DNA from: Panax quinquefolius
Taxonomy: Eukaryota > Streptophyta > Magnoliopsida > Apiales > Araliaceae
Direction of reading: 5' to 3'
Assembly: GCA_020205615.1 (NCBI GenBank)
Contig: CM035170.1
Span: forward strand, 63,787,322 to 63,851,321
Length of the DNA: 64,000 nt
Of this stretch, positions 45,507-58,054 are shown piece after piece. Below the pieces are notes generated by a model that did no database searches, had not been told where the DNA came from, and was given only the letters and a program-made list of their open reading frames with translations. How positions within the stretch are numbered: the stretch's first letter is position 1; each line of letters starts with the position of its first letter. The translations under genes were made by a program, and so were the position numbers.

Positions 45507-46652
45507 TTGAAAGTGGCCGCTCCCGAGCCAATCAACTTGCCATGCAGAGCACAATATCCTATTGTTAGCTTGCGCAAGGTTCCGTGGAATTATGGAGAGG
45601 GTGAAGGATCCACCTCACATACAACTGCTACAATGTCAAAGGAAAATCCACTGTATCTACCCCATCGGGTGATGAAGCCCACCACCAAATCAAAGGGGAA
45701 AATACCCATGGAGAAGATTGAAAACTTCCTCCGCGTTGTGGGTCATAATGAATCTATGGTGGTTTTAAGCTTGAAAGAAGCTCCACAACAAATATCAATT
45801 TTGGACTTGGTCCTAACTTCCGAGGATCACCGAAAGATCTTGTTAAAGGTTCTAGAAGAAGCCTATCTCCCGACATCAGTGGATACGGAAAAGTTTCAAC
45901 ATATGGTTGATCACATTTTCAACAATAATGTGATATCCTTCACTGATGATGACATACCGCCCGAAGGGACCGGTCATTGCAAACCAGTGCACATCGCGGT
46001 CTTGTCCTCTGGATATATGGTAGCTGGAGTCTTAATAGATGGAGGTTCATCTCTGAATATCTGCCCATACGCTACCTTGGTGAAGATGAATATCAATCTC
46101 ACCGAAATTCAAGTAGCCATACTACGATCAAGGCTTTTGATGGAGACAAAGCGAATTCCGGTCGGAGTAATTGAGCTGCCAATCGAAATTGGTCCTCACA
46201 CATTCTGTGTATCTTTCCATGTGCTCAAGATAGATTCGGGATACAACCTGCTCTTGGGACGACCATGGATTCATATGGCTGGGCCAGTCCCTTCCACTCT
46301 TCACCAACAATTGAAATACATCATAAATAATAGCCTGGTCACAGTCAATGCTGAACCAGAGATTCCTCAGCAAGGGGACATGCCGTTCATCAATGCCAAT
46401 ACAGACGTAGAACCAGTCAGTTTTCACGCTTTGGAAATAAGCAACACCCAATACCACGCTATTGGAGCACCATTGCCCGAACCTAAGATCTCTGCCGAGG
46501 TGATGTCAGCCACTCAAGAAATGATGTCGTTAGGTCATAAACCGGGACAAGGTTCAGTAAAGATTGTCGGGTATCAAGTACCCCATTCGATTAACCAAGC
46601 AAATTTGGAGCAATTTGGACTAGGCTATTCTCGCCAAACTCTAGTCACATGA
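45507..46652 (+). pseudogene. Element D protease with G-patch-like tail
   Basis: A 381-residue open segment. The N-terminal half includes VLEEAYLPTSVD and FTDDDIPPEGTGH, a conserved Tat-lineage spacer before protease. The aspartic protease has LIDGGSSLNICPYATL (DGGS in place of DSGA, as is usual in Tat/Ogre) and NLLLGRPWIHMAGPVPSTLHQ. The tail MMSLGHKPGQGS...NLEQFGLGYS resembles a G-patch (GYxxGxGLG...GLGY) motif, found after protease in several retroelements. It cuts the polyprotein. There is no frameshift over the whole segment, so this is the best-preserved part of D. Confidence 0.87.
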
Positions 46653-46880
46653 ATCCTCATAAGCATCAGCAGATTCCTTCAGCTTCAACCATGTGGCGTT
46701 TGGCTTCGCCTTCAAACTTTGAGTCCACACAACCTCTAGTAAAGGTGCCAACCAATGTAATGGCAATGTTATTTCTCAAGCCGGTACCGGTGAAGGAGAA
46801 AGAAATCGTTGTTCCAAATCCCGCAGTGGAAGAAGAGGAACGAAGAATCAAGCAAGACATCATACGGATGATGACCGGTA
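46649..46880 (+). pseudogene. Element D spacer after protease, cut by element E
   Basis: An open stretch overlapping the protease stop by 4 bases: EKEIVVPNPAVEEEERRIKQ then DIIRMMTG, an acidic/basic spacer usual before RT. It is interrupted at 46880 by the copia LTR. The last D bases before E (ACCGGTA) and the first after it (CGCAGTATATGC) suggest a damaged duplicate CGGTA/CG(CA)GTA. Confidence 0.6.
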
Positions 46881-48748
46881 TGTTAGTTTGTAATATTCAT
46901 AATGCAATCAAATTGCATAAATTTAGCGGAAGCGTGTAAAATCAGAGTTTAAAAATTTACAAACCATATACCCGGATCACCCTTTATGCACAATTATTAA
47001 TTAAACGAAAAGATAAAGAATAAAATCATACCCTTGAAGATCGAGCTTCCTCAGGTACAAGTTCACCTCCAAATCCTTTCGCGTTCAATCTTGAATCCAC
47101 CGGGTTTGGTTCCTTCCTTTGATCAACGTTAGCCACCCAAATGTTTGGCCTCAGAGGTGATCCACGAGGAAGAATAAAATTCAAGAAGATGGGTGTTATG
47201 GCTAACCCTAATTTTCTATCTCTATAGAAAGGGCGTACTCTCCAACAAATTGGAATTATTACGTTGTAAAAGTCAACAACCCATATCACCCATAATAAGA
47301 CTCCTCTTATTTATTGATGTGGGCAACCCTCCTTAACAATTAAGAAATTGGGTTTTATTTAATTAATTAAATTCTTTTAATTAATTAAGCTCCCTAATCT
47401 TATTAGGGATAATTAATTAAACTCCTTTAACTAATTTTCCTTCCTAATCCAATTAGGAATAAATGAGAGTACTTATATTAAATTAATTCCTAAACTCTTT
47501 TAGAAATTAAAATAATAATAATTGTAATAATATTAATAAGACTCCTCTTATTAATTTATATTTAATATTTCTAAAATATTAAATAATAAATATTAAGCTA
47601 TTTAATTTATTCTATCACCATAGATTAAATTAAATATACATAACTTTATATTATTACGATTATGCCATTTACTTCTTAAATAATTATTCTTCCTTTTATG
47701 GTGTGACCCTTTAGGTTCTCCGTATTAATAGGTTGTGAATAAATCAATTAGAACAATTCTAATCTTATTTAAATAAATAAATTAAATAATTAATTTATTT
47801 AAATAAATAATATTTATTCTACAATAGGATAAGCCTCCTAGCGATCAGCGACTTTCCAGATAATATAGATTTCAACATTAATCATTAAAGAACCTTTGAG
47901 TAAATAGTTAAATGCAATTCAATCCTTCCACCATCTGATGTCCCGATTAAATATAAGACATGGAATTCTTTATCAAGACTTATTTTATTTAATTATATGT
48001 ATTTCGATTCTTAAATGCACAACTCAAATAATGCAAATTAGAAACTCCTTTCTAATTTCATTACGCTTATAACCGAGGACTCTTTGGGTTGTCATTTATC
48101 GAATCACATAGGACATTTCTCTTCTTTTATTAAGTGGTAGATTCTTTATTGATCATACATTATCTCCATATACAACTTATTATACCCAAGCATACCCTTT
48201 GATATACCCTAAGGGTCTTAAGGAATAAGTCAAAGTATAACTCATCATACACAAGATCTATGATGATCTCAAGTCGAGGATTACTTGTCTTTACTATCAC
48301 TACAGAAATTCTATTGATGAGCAAATAAAACTCCATTAGGTATTCCTTAGCGAGCCACGTTCGATGAACTTATTCTCTAATAAGCACCTACATACTTGCT
48401 TTAGTGTCTCCACACAAATGATCATGAGATCAATCATCCTCATCCAATGAAAGCGGCGTATGTACCGATCTATAGGATTCACTAATCCCCAATTTAGTAA
48501 TCCAATGATTGGGAACTATTTTAGTTTTAAGCTTTCTAAGAATTTAGATCTCATTAGAATGATCATCATCATTATTCTAAAAGCATTGCTTAAAACTATG
48601 GGTTTATCACATATTATAAAAGCAAAGATCATGTAGATAATTAAAAGCCTTTAATAAATTAATACTTTTTATTAATAAATGAATAAGATTGTTACAAAGT
48701 ATATGCTTTATCATCAAACATGATTGGCTTGTGTGCATACTACTTTCA
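46881..48748 (-). repeat. 3' LTR of element E (1,868 bp)
   Basis: Pairs with 54151-56024. It starts TGTTAGTTTGTAATATTC on the plus strand and ends GCATACTACTTTCA. AT-rich 47330-47820 has TTAATTAATTAA motifs. Differences from the partner cluster at CAG/CTG sites (see findings). Confidence 0.88.
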
Positions 48749-48763
48749 ATCTCCCACTTGCAC
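48749..48763 (-). promoter_or_regulatory. Polypurine tract of element E
   Basis: The minus strand reads GTGCAAGTGGGAGAT and then the LTR start TGAAAG. AAGTGGGAGATT is the classic Ty1/copia PPT in plants. Confidence 0.85.
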
Positions 48764-48879
48764 TAAAGCCAATCGTCATGGTAACTCATACTCTTCTTCT
48801 CAAAGTGGCGATTATCTTTATTTGTTGGATAAGCTTTAGTTAATGGATATGTAATGTTGTTCATGAGAGTCCACTATCT

Positions 48880-49650
48880 CTATAGTGATTTCCCATCTTT
48901 CAATGATTCTAATAATCAAATGAAAGTGCCACAACACATGTTTAGATCAAGATGAGACTTGGGAACTATTCATAGTTACGTAATGAACTTTTAATCCAAA
49001 CAATCAACTTGCGACTTCATTTATAGCTATATACTTTGTCTTTATTACTAAACCAACAACTCTTTCTTTGTTTGGAACCTTTCAATTCTGCACCACCACC
49101 AGATTCAAGGTAACACTTTACCTTAAAGTGGATTTTTTCTGTCATCTTAGTGCATCTGAAAAAACTTGAGTCATTAAGCCCTCTAGTTTTAATTAAGACC
49201 CACCATGAATATGATCACATCCTTAGTGCTTTGGTTAAGAACTTTAAGATGTTTTCAACGACTCATAGTGAACTTCTCCGAATATGACCGATCGACATCG
49301 GGTCTCGTATATTTCATTGCATACATGATAGTCACTCATGCGACCTCTCTTTTAGAGTGCGTGGGGACTATTAAGAGATACACTCCATAGCTCATCATAC
49401 ATGAGACATCTCTTGGAGTTTGCCATGCTAAGCGACTTTAGCATCAAATGAATATCGTTCCTTGGGTTAAGTCGAGCATCCTCTTAAATCTATCTATATA
49501 GATTTTTATCCCCAATTAAGATACTCTTCCCAAACCATTCATGGAGGAATGTTTAGACAACTTTATCATTCTTGATTGTAGCATTAGTATGTCATTCCTT
49601 ATCGTAGTATATCAACATATAATATTAGGAATGTCACGACGCTCTCCTTG
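48880..49650 (-). pseudogene. Element E RT (end) and RNase H remnants
   Basis: Minus-strand fragments in shifting frames: FLILYVD near 49590-49640 (the catalytic YVDD has lost one Asp), LGIKIYIDRFKRMLDLTQG (49440-49510), TIMYAMKYTRPDVDRS (about 49320-49360), KHLKVLNQSTKDV (about 49215-49260), GGGAELKGSKQRK (about 49060-49100). These are the copia RT-RNase H motifs in the right order. Many stops. Confidence 0.78.
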
Positions 49651-49859
49651 ACCCTTTTTGTACACACTAGAACTCTTAAATCATCGTATGTAACTCTGGA
49701 TCATCATCTTCTATGATGTGTACCTCATCATCATCATCTATGATGAATCCATACCTCCTAGGTATCTTTGTGTACTATTCGATTTCTGATTGATTTGTGG
49801 TACAATAGGTCTATCTATAAGTTCCTCTTATTTGACTTATAGTGTTTTGTGGTTCTTGA

Positions 49860-50280
49860 ACTCTTCAAGATCTATTATCCTCCCACTAGCCCTTTCAATG
49901 ATAAACACCTTTATCTTAGAAGGCGCGTGTTTATGCAACAAACACCTTTTGCTAAGTAGGATTATAGAACATATACCCTAAACTTACTTTAGGATGTCCC
50001 ACAAATCTACACTTGTCAAATCTTGTCCCAAGCTTATCTTTTGAAACCTTTTCACATAAGTTGGACAACCCCTTATCTTAACATACTTAAGATTAGGAAT
50101 CCTCCCCATCCATAACTTTTATGGAGTCTTGGGGCGGATTTTGAGGTTACCATTTTTCGTAGATATGTCGACCATTTCTAGGACATTATCCCGGAAGAAT
50201 CTTTGGAATGTCGGTAAAATCATTATGGACCGCACCATGTCCAACAAGGTGCGATTTTCATTCGGATACATCAATCAATT
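49860..50280 (-). pseudogene. Element E integrase remnant
   Basis: On the minus strand: RTLLDMVRSIMI near 50210-50250, the copia integrase RTLLDMVRSMMS motif, then RPKTP...KLWMGRIPNLKYVKIRGCPTYVKRF (about 50020-50130), GWDILK-like and CLLHKHAPSKIKVFIIE (about 49885-49940). It is the C-terminal half of the copia integrase core region. The N-terminal zinc finger and the first catalytic Asp are not seen between 50280 and 50940. Confidence 0.75.
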
Positions 50281-50949
50281 ATTGCGTATCGGGATGTGTC
50301 CATTATGAGAAAACCATTTGAGATGATCTAGAAACTTATTGCACAAGTATTTATTCCTTGATCTAATCAAAGAATCTTAATACTTTGCCAATTTGTTTCA
50401 CTTACGAATTCTTTGAACCTTTCAAATAATTCACACTTGTATTTAACAAATACACACATTCAACTCTTTGAATGATCATCTCATTTTCTTATACTAGTTT
50501 GTTCAATTTGCAAAATTATTTTTCATGTAAGTCAGTATACAAAATTTATTAAGTAATATTCGATTTTATACAAAACATTATTATTATAAATAGAACAACA
50601 ATTGTTCTTAATTATAATACCAAAAATTTTATTGTCAACAATAAAAAATGGAAATAATATTTCTAACAAGAATTGGAATACTGATAACAACTTATTGACT
50701 TAATAGATTTGCCCATGTAAGCATTCTAAACTATAAGTTTCTATAGCTAATGCAAGCAACCTTTGCTTCATTTTCCACACATAGGATTACTTATCTTTGT
50801 TTAACTTTCTACTACTTCTTGGTCCTTCATAAATCTATATTTATGATAACCAAAGTCGGTATCAATACCCAAGTAGAACCTTGACTTAAAGAAAAATTTA
50901 TTTCAAATCATGAACAAATTTGTATTTATAAGAAACTTCACTAAGCTTC

Positions 50950-51601
50950 TTTGGTTAGCCTCTGCAAGATGCTTCTTCGCAGTTTCTTCCGGTGTCGGGG
51001 CTTATTGCGGTGGAAGCAAACTCCTTTGCTATCCGTATCAGATTTTGTTCTTATTATCCTTTGTTTTTGCCTTTTTATTTACCTTCTTTGAATCGTTCTT
51101 TTTTCGGAAGATCCTTTGGCCCCTACCAGTAAGACTTGATCTTTCTTGGTTGGAAAGTGACTCTCAACATTTTTCAATATGTTAAGCAAATCAGGAAAGT
51201 GATATCTAGCTTGTTCATATGAAAAATTCACAACAATTGTGAAAGGAGTCCGGGAGTGAGTGCAAGATCAAATCTTGGCTCAACTCTCCATCCATGACAA
51301 AACTCGTTGTCCTAATTGATCAATCAAATTGATTATGTTAAGAACTTTTTATGCATCTTTGTAGTGTCATTGGTCATTCTAGATCGGAAGAGCTCCTTAG
51401 ATATCGATATCTATCGGTCCTACTTTCCTCACCATCAACTACTTGATGTGCGGGGAATATAGTAGGAAGCATCCATAGTTTCATCTTGTGGTTGAAGCTC
51501 GTTACTTCGTGGATCACGAGCATGATGCATTGAGCCATTTGTGCATCATCTTGCCACTTTCTAAAAGTAGCAATCTCTTCCTCGAGAGGCATTATGCGCA
51601 A
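50950..51601 (-). pseudogene. Element E gag remnant with zinc knuckle
   Basis: The open stretch 51374-51601 (75 residues) reads FRKWQDDAQMAQCIMLVIHE...FNHKM, the copia gag (UBN2-like) motif W...D..A...I...... Further on, at about 50975-51020, VCFHRNKPRHRKKLRRS corresponds to a CX2CX4HX4C knuckle with the second Cys as Arg (TGC to CGC) and Trp lost (CTGG to CCGG). Between them the sequence is frame-broken and partly deleted. Confidence 0.75.
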
Positions 51602-53609
51602 CCATTATTGAGGGGATAGGCGTATTAAGGACATAAGATAGCTTTTTTCACTATGAGAACTATTCTCAAATTCCTTAACCAATCCGTTTAATTCGATTCG
51701 ATTAATTTAGCATCTAATATGCTTCGCGGTGATAGTAATTTAGACATTGTAAAATTCTGTAAATGAATTTGTAATTAACAACATTTTAACATACATTCTT
51801 TTATTAATTACCAAAATAAATTAGGTCTTGTTTTAAATTGGTATCTCCCACTATTTTCTTCAAACTATATTACCCTCACTTATATAGTTAGTCAAAAAAT
51901 CTAATTAAAGATTTCTTTAGTGAGAATAAGGATCCCATTTCAAATGTATATAGCCTTGTGGTGACCTGACAAACTATATATAAATAAATAGGTAGACAAC
52001 TTTTGTCAATTACATCAACTATACAACTCCTTGTATTTTGCCTCTTAGATTATTTTGATCAGTGGTGGCACATCCAGAATCAAAATTATCCAAGTTAAGT
52101 CCGACCTAGCACTCCATATATTCAAAAAAAAAATATCATCCTTGTGGTGACACAACAAAACAATATTGTTCAATTTTCTTTATAAGCATCAAATGTGATA
52201 AATTAACATCTTAAATACTTAATACTTGCCTTGTGGTGACACAACAAACTCATATTAAATATTTAATACTCTATTAATTTTATCATGCTAGAAGGCGACG
52301 TTCGATATTCCAAATATCTTTGAGCGCTTAGGACTTAATATAAAAATTGAGGGTTTGTTATTAATTTGTCTCATCTTGTTTAGCATGCATATATATATAA
52401 AAATCGCGTCATATTAATGAACATCGAAGCGTGTTTGATAATATATATATATATATAGTATAAGCATGCATATATAGAATCTTTATATTCTACGGATTGA
52501 TTATGGACTTTTATTCTAGTTTGGTTCACTAGAGCCACCAAGTGAACCAAAAGGTCAAACTCCCAAGGGTGCAAGAAATAATATTTAAATATAACTATTA
52601 CATTTAAACTAGGGCTCTATTACAAGCGGGTCTTCAATGCGCTTCTTGTCCTTGATCTCTAATTTTTCAAAATAATTCTAAATATTCCTATTACAAAACT
52701 ATTTAAAATAAATAGAAACCTTGATCGTGATCGAGGGAAGTACATAGGAGGAGATAGAATTTACATTAAGAAAAAATTAGAGAGAAGGCGAATCTGCAGA
52801 CCCATTTAATAAAACCCATACATTCATGCATCCAACTAAAATAAAATCCAATCATGTTCGATGATAGTCCATAATCAATCCCATTTATTATCATACACAT
52901 CACCATATGCATGATAAATAACATTCATCTCATGAATAATAAACATTTAATATATATATTGATATCATTTAATGGGCAAATTTAGTTAGTATAAAATCTA
53001 TTTTGAATAAAAATAAACTCCTTTATTTAAATCCAAATTTAAATCAAAATAAAACTATTTTATTTTAATTTATCTAATTTTGAATAAAATAAACTATTTT
53101 ATTTTAATCAAAATCTTTAATCAAAATAAACTCCTTTATTTTAATTAATTATGGAATCAATTCCATGTAAAAAAAAATCTTTAATTAAAATAATCTCTTT
53201 TATTTTAATTAATTATGGAATCAATTCCATGTAAAAAAAAATATTAAAGGAAACACGGATATTCTTTCTATTCACAAATAAACTCCTTTATTTTGAATAA
53301 TATGAAATCTTATTTCATATTTAAATAAACTCCTTTATTTAAGGAAACATTGGATTTTCTTTCTATTCACAAATAAACTCTTTTATTTTGAATAATATGA
53401 AATCTTATTTCATATCTAAATAAACTCCTTTATTTAAGGAAAGATCAATTTCAACTCCAATTAGTTATCATGGAATCCAATTCCAACTCTAATTAGTTAG
53501 CATGAAATTTAATTTTAAAATTAAAATAAACCTATTATTTTAAAATTAAAATAAACCTTTTATTTTAAAATTAAAATAAACCTTTTATTTTAATTATAAA
53601 ATTATTGAG

Positions 53610-53690
<81 letters not shown>

Positions 53691-53893
53691 TATATATAAT
53701 ATATATACATAACTTTATAAATAAGCATATTAGATGCAATAATACTTAAATCAAGTTCCTTTTCTTCTTGATTTTATTTATTACGTAGGTTTAGTTTTTT
53801 TGTTTTAAAAGTAGCATAAAAATTAAAAAAGCAATGACCTTTAATAAAAAAAGATGTTAGTCACGTGCCATTAAGTGCAATCAAATTCAATGC

Positions 53894-53925
<32 letters not shown>

Positions 53926-54150
53926 TTGATTCAAAAAACAAGAAAGCTCTTGCTTAAAAAAAAAAAAAAAAAATTGTTGACTCTCTCTTTAAGAATCTAC
54001 AAGTGAAAACTTGCATTTTTTTTTTTTTTTTATTTATTAAATTTTATCTAATAAAATTATATGCCCAATTAAATTGTTCTAAACACATATCAATATACAT
54101 ATCAAATCGAACAATTAATAATTAGCATAAAGGTTTGGCTCGATGCCCTT
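51602..54150 (-). other. Element E leader, AT-rich and repetitive
   Basis: No protein is readable. It contains three spaced copies of CTTGTGGTGACACAACAAA (51957, 52143, 52229; the first is altered), repeats of AATAAACTCCTTTATTT and TTAAAATAAACCTTTTATTT at 53000-53600 (one about 100-base unit is duplicated at 53245-53345 and 53346-53440), TA tracts at 52440-52457 and 53614-53702, a T run at 53899-53921, an A run at 53957-53973 and another T run near 54016-54030. Confidence 0.7.
54133..54150 (-). promoter_or_regulatory. Degenerate primer-binding site of element E
   Basis: The minus strand after the LTR reads AAGGGCATCGAGCCAAACC. GGCATCGAGCC resembles the initiator-Met complement GGTATCAGAGCC with T to C and the A of CAG missing. 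Position directly at the LTR edge supports it. Confidence 0.55.
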
Positions 54151-56024
54151 TATTGGTTTGTAATATTCATAACGTGATCAAATTGCATAAATTTAGCGGG
54201 CGTGTAAAATCGAGTTTAAAAATTTACAAACCATATACCCGGATCACCCCTTTATGCACAATTATTAATTAAGCGAAAAGATAAAGAATAAAATCATACC
54301 CTTGAAGATCGAGCTTCCTCAAGTACAAGTTCACCTCAAATCCTTTCGCGTTCAATCTTGAATCCACCGGGTTTGGTTCCTTCCTTTGATCGGCGTTAGC
54401 CACCCAAATGTTTGGCCTCTAGAGGTGATCCACCGAGGAAGAATAAAATTGAAGAAGATGGGTGTTATGGCTAACCTTAGTTTTCTATCTCTATAGAAAG
54501 GCGTACTCTCCAACAAATTGGAATTATTACGTTGTAAAAAAGTCAACAACCCATATCACCCATAATAAGACTCCTCTTATTTATTGATGTGATGGGCAAC
54601 CCTCCTTAACAATTAAGAAATTGGGTTTTATTTAATTAATTAAATTCTTTTAATTAATTAAGCTCCCTAATCTTATTAGGGATAATTAATTAAACTCCTT
54701 TAACTAATTTTCCTTCCTAATCAATTAGGAATAAATGAGAGTACTTATATTAAATTAATTCCTAAACTCTTTTAGAAATTAAAATAATAATAATTGTAAT
54801 AATATTAATAAGACTCCTCTTATTAATTTATATTTAATATTTCTAAAATATTAAATAATAAATATTAAGCTATTTAATTTATTCTATCACCATAGATTAA
54901 ATTAAATATACATAACTATATTATTACGATTATGCCATTAACTTCTTAAATAATTATTCTTCCTTTTATGGTGTGACCCTTTAGGTTCTCCCGTATTAAG
55001 CAGGTTGTGAATAAATCAATTAGAACAATTCTAATCTTATTTAAATAAATAAATTAAATAATTAATTTATTTAAATAAATAATATTTATTCTACAATAGG
55101 GATAAGCCTCCTAGCGATCAGCGACTTTCCGGATAATATAGATTTCAACATTAATCATTAAAGAACCTTTGAGTAAATAGTTCTTGAAATACAATTCAAT
55201 CCTTCCACCATCTGATGTCCCAATTAAATATAAGACATGGAATTCTTGTCAAAGTCTTATTTTATTTAATTATATGTATTTCGATTCTTAAATGCCTGAC
55301 TCCAAATAATGCAAATTAGAAACTCCTTTCTAATTTCATTACGCCTTAACCCGAGGACTACTTTGGGTTGTCATTTATCGAATCACATAGGACATTTCTC
55401 TTCTTTTTTATTAAGTGGTAGATTCTTTATTGATCATACATTATCTCCATGTACAACTTATTATACCCAAGCATACCTTTGATATACCCTAAGGGTCTTA
55501 AGGAATAAGTCAAAGTATAACTCATCATACACAAGATACTATGATGATCTCAAGTCAAGGATTACTTGTCTACACTACTTTCACTCAGAATTCCTATTGT
55601 GCGAGCAAATAAAACTCCATTAGGTATTCCTTAGCGAGCCACGTTCGGTGAACTTATTCTCTAATAAGCACCTACATACTTGCTTTAGTGTCTCCACACA
55701 AATGATCGTGAGATCGATCATCCTCATCGATGAGCTGACAGCGTATGTACCAATCTATCCGGATTCACTAATCCCCAATTTAGTAATCAATGATTGGGAA
55801 CTATTTTAGTTTAAGCTTTTTAAAATTTAGATCTCATTAGAATGATCATCATCATTATTCTAAAAGCATTGCTTAAAACTATGGGTTTATCATATTATAA
55901 AAGCAACATCATGTAGATAATTAAAAGCCTTTAATAAATTAATACTTTTTATTAATAAATGAATAAGATTGTTACAAAGTATGCTTTATCATCAAACATG
56001 ATTGGCTTGTGCATACTACTTTCA
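54151..56024 (-). repeat. 5' LTR of element E (1,874 bp)
   Basis: Pairs with 46881-48748; begins TATTGGTTTGTAATATTC and ends GCATACTACTTTCA on the plus strand. Short ORFs in it, such as 54352-54549, are random. Confidence 0.88.
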
Positions 56025-56238
56025 CGCAGTATATGCATCATCGTTCATGATGAACATACCAACGGAGATATACCCAGAGCGATGATTACCCGGACATAAT
56101 GGTCATCATTCGGGACGGGGAGGATGATGACAATCTCCTCCATCACTGCGGTCCACCGGACTTTACCCTCGCAATTGGGATGACATTCCTTGCTTTGGTC
56201 GGCGAGGGTAAAGCGGAAGTGATAAACTCTTTACGCCT
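56025..56238 (+). pseudogene. Element D spacer before RT (exon-like end)
   Basis: Open in one frame from about 56070: DDYPDIMVIIRDGEDDDNLL, LALVGEGKAEVINSLR. The acidic stretch followed by EVIN is like the EVVNLG box just before RT in Tat-lineage pol. The next codons in frame are CTG TAG, a stop, unless the candidate intron at 56239 is removed. Confidence 0.6.
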
Positions 56239-56361
56239 GTAGATATAATAACCTTGCTACTTTTACTGCATAATATTAGCAGTTTATTTTGCCAGTATAT
56301 GCTAACACTGTGTATGATCAACACATTTCATATATACTAAGTGAAAGCATATTTTTTTCAG
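56239..56361 (+). other. Candidate intron between protease and RT in element D
   Basis: Donor CT|GTAGATAT, acceptor TTTTTTTCAG|GA at 56352-56361, a TACTAAG branch-like site at 56335-56341 (its A 22 bases before the acceptor), and an AT-rich body of 123 bases. Removal joins VINSLR to LTLNLDVLVLADTM in the same frame, and skips an immediate in-frame TAG. Ogre elements are known to carry a spliced intron between protease and RT. The donor is weak, so this remains a candidate. Confidence 0.55.
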
Positions 56362-57600
56362 GACTCTGAATTTAGATGTGCTTGTACTTGCGGATACGAT
56401 GCCTCTCCTACACAAGGATTATACCTTTGATGTAGAGATGAATTCAGCCTTGATGGATATACCAGATGACATTGAGGTGCCTCCAGAAATTCAAGAATGG
56501 GTCAAAGACAAACCCAAACCCAACCTTGATCAAACCACTTCTTTCAATCTCGGAACCTTAGAAAGCCCTAAGTTAATCCAGATTGGTTCAGACCTTACCC
56601 CAAACCAACGGAATGGCATGGTTACACTATTAACCTAGTTCCATGATGTGTTTGCATGGTCTCATGAAGACATGGTGGGTTTGTCCTTGACATTGTCCTT
56701 CATCGCCTTCCCATTAAAGAGAGATTTAAGCGGTCGGCGTAAACTCGAGGCGATTGAAACGGAGTGGAGTTTAAAGGTGAAAGAAGAAATTGTGAAACAA
56801 TTTCAAGGCGGCATCATCATGGTGTCTACATATCACAGTGGATATCCAACATCGTTCTGTACCTAAACACGGAGGGAAGGTGCGAGTTTGCGTGGATTAC
56901 CGGGACTTGAATAAAGCTTTGCTTAAAGATAGCTTTCCCGTGCCATTTATCCACATTCTCATTGACAATCTTTTGCTTTCGATACGACATGTACTCCTTT
57001 CTTTGATTACTGCGGGTACCATCGGATCATAGTTCTTTGAGGAAGATTGTGAGAAGACGCTTTCATCACTCCTTGGGAACTTTTTGCTATAGGCGGTTGT
57101 CATTCGGCCTCATCAATCTTTGGAGCTACCTATCGATGAGCTATGATGGCTCTTTTCCATGGCTTAATGCATAAAGAGATTGAGATCTACGTGGATGACA
57201 TCATTGTCAAGTCGAAAGGAGGATGGCCATATAGACCATCTCGAGAAAGTTGTTCAACGGAGTTGCGTAAGTACAACTTGAAGTTGAATCTAGACTAAGT
57301 GCGCCTTTGGCGTTAGATCGAGCAAATTACTAGGATTTCTAGTCGACCACAAAGGGATGAAGCTGGATCTTGCCAAAATCCAAGCCATCGGCGAAATGCC
57401 CATTCCTCGAATGAAGAAGGAAATACGAGGATTTTGGGAAGAATCAACTTCATCAGCGGTTTATCTCGACTCATAGCAAACTTTGTGAGCCAATCTTCAA
57501 GCTATTAAGGAAGAACTCCTCCATGAAATGGAATGATGAGTGCTAGAATGCCTTCCTTACAATCAAGAAGCTTGACTAGTCAAAGCTCACATCTTTGGTA
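56362..57600 (+). pseudogene. Element D reverse transcriptase, broken
   Basis: From 56378: YTFDVEMNSALMDIPDDIEV, IQIGSDLTPNQRNGMVTLL, then (after a TAG at 56636) FHDVFAWSHEDMVGL, the conserved start of Tat RT. KHGGKVRVCVDYRDLNKAL lies at 56857-56913 and the catalytic YVDD at 57188-57199 (IEIYVDDIIVKSK). Later KLLGFLV, RINFISGLSRLIA and NGMMSA are scattered over frames. The finger and palm domains are split by about five frameshifts. Confidence 0.82.
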
Positions 57601-58010
57601 CCACCCAGGGACAATATTCCCTATTCATGTATCATCCATAAGTGACCAATGCCATGGAATTTGCATCTTTGGAGACGAAGAAAGATGATAGAGGCCGAGA
57701 GCGAGCTATCTATTACCTCGGTAAAGGTTATTGACGGTGAACACAAGTACACGGCGCCGATCGAAAACACGTGTTGTGCTTTAGCATGGGCTTCCATGAG
57801 GTTACAACATTACCTCCATGGTCACAAAACCCATCTCATATCCCGCGTGGATCCTCTCAAATGCGTGTTCAACAAACCCATGTTAAATTACCTACATTTG
57901 TCCGGATGGTAGTTGATCCTACAACAATTTGACATCGATATATGTGACTGAAAAGTCCATCAAAGGTCAAGGAATCGCGGATCGGCTCGACCGTACGCAC
58001 CTTGAGGATT
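57601..58010 (+). pseudogene. Element D RNase H
   Basis: ERAIYYLGKGY-like sequence near 57697-57725, then HKYTAPIENTCCALAWASMRLQHYL (57745-57820) and LISRVDPLKCVFNKPML, the standard retroviral-type RNase H region of Tat elements. The first Asp motif upstream is frame-broken. KSIKGQGIADRL follows near 57955. Confidence 0.78.
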
Positions 58011-58054
58011 TCAAACCCTTGGAAACATATTTCTCGATGAAGGAGTAATGTGCG

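Larger units (their letters stand above)
46881..56024 (-). mobile_element. Element E: decayed Ty1/copia element, minus strand, inside D
   Basis: Two LTRs in the same orientation (46881-48748 and 54151-56024) about 95% alike by eye. On the minus strand the LTR starts TGAAAGTAGTATGCAC and ends AATATTACAAACTAACA. Minus-strand order from the right: LTR, PBS, AT-rich leader, gag, gap, integrase scraps, RT, RNase H, PPT, LTR, which is the copia order (integrase before RT). The TSD is probably CGGTA, imperfect on the right. Coding capacity is gone. Confidence 0.85.

Noticed and set aside
45977..46457. ORFs on both strands inside the element D protease
   Set aside because: Shadows of the well-supported protease frame 45507-46652.
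50910..51185. 91-residue plus-strand ORF with hydrophobic stretches
   Set aside because: Antisense to the copia gag zinc knuckle and its lysine-rich linker, whose complement reads as Phe/Leu-rich.
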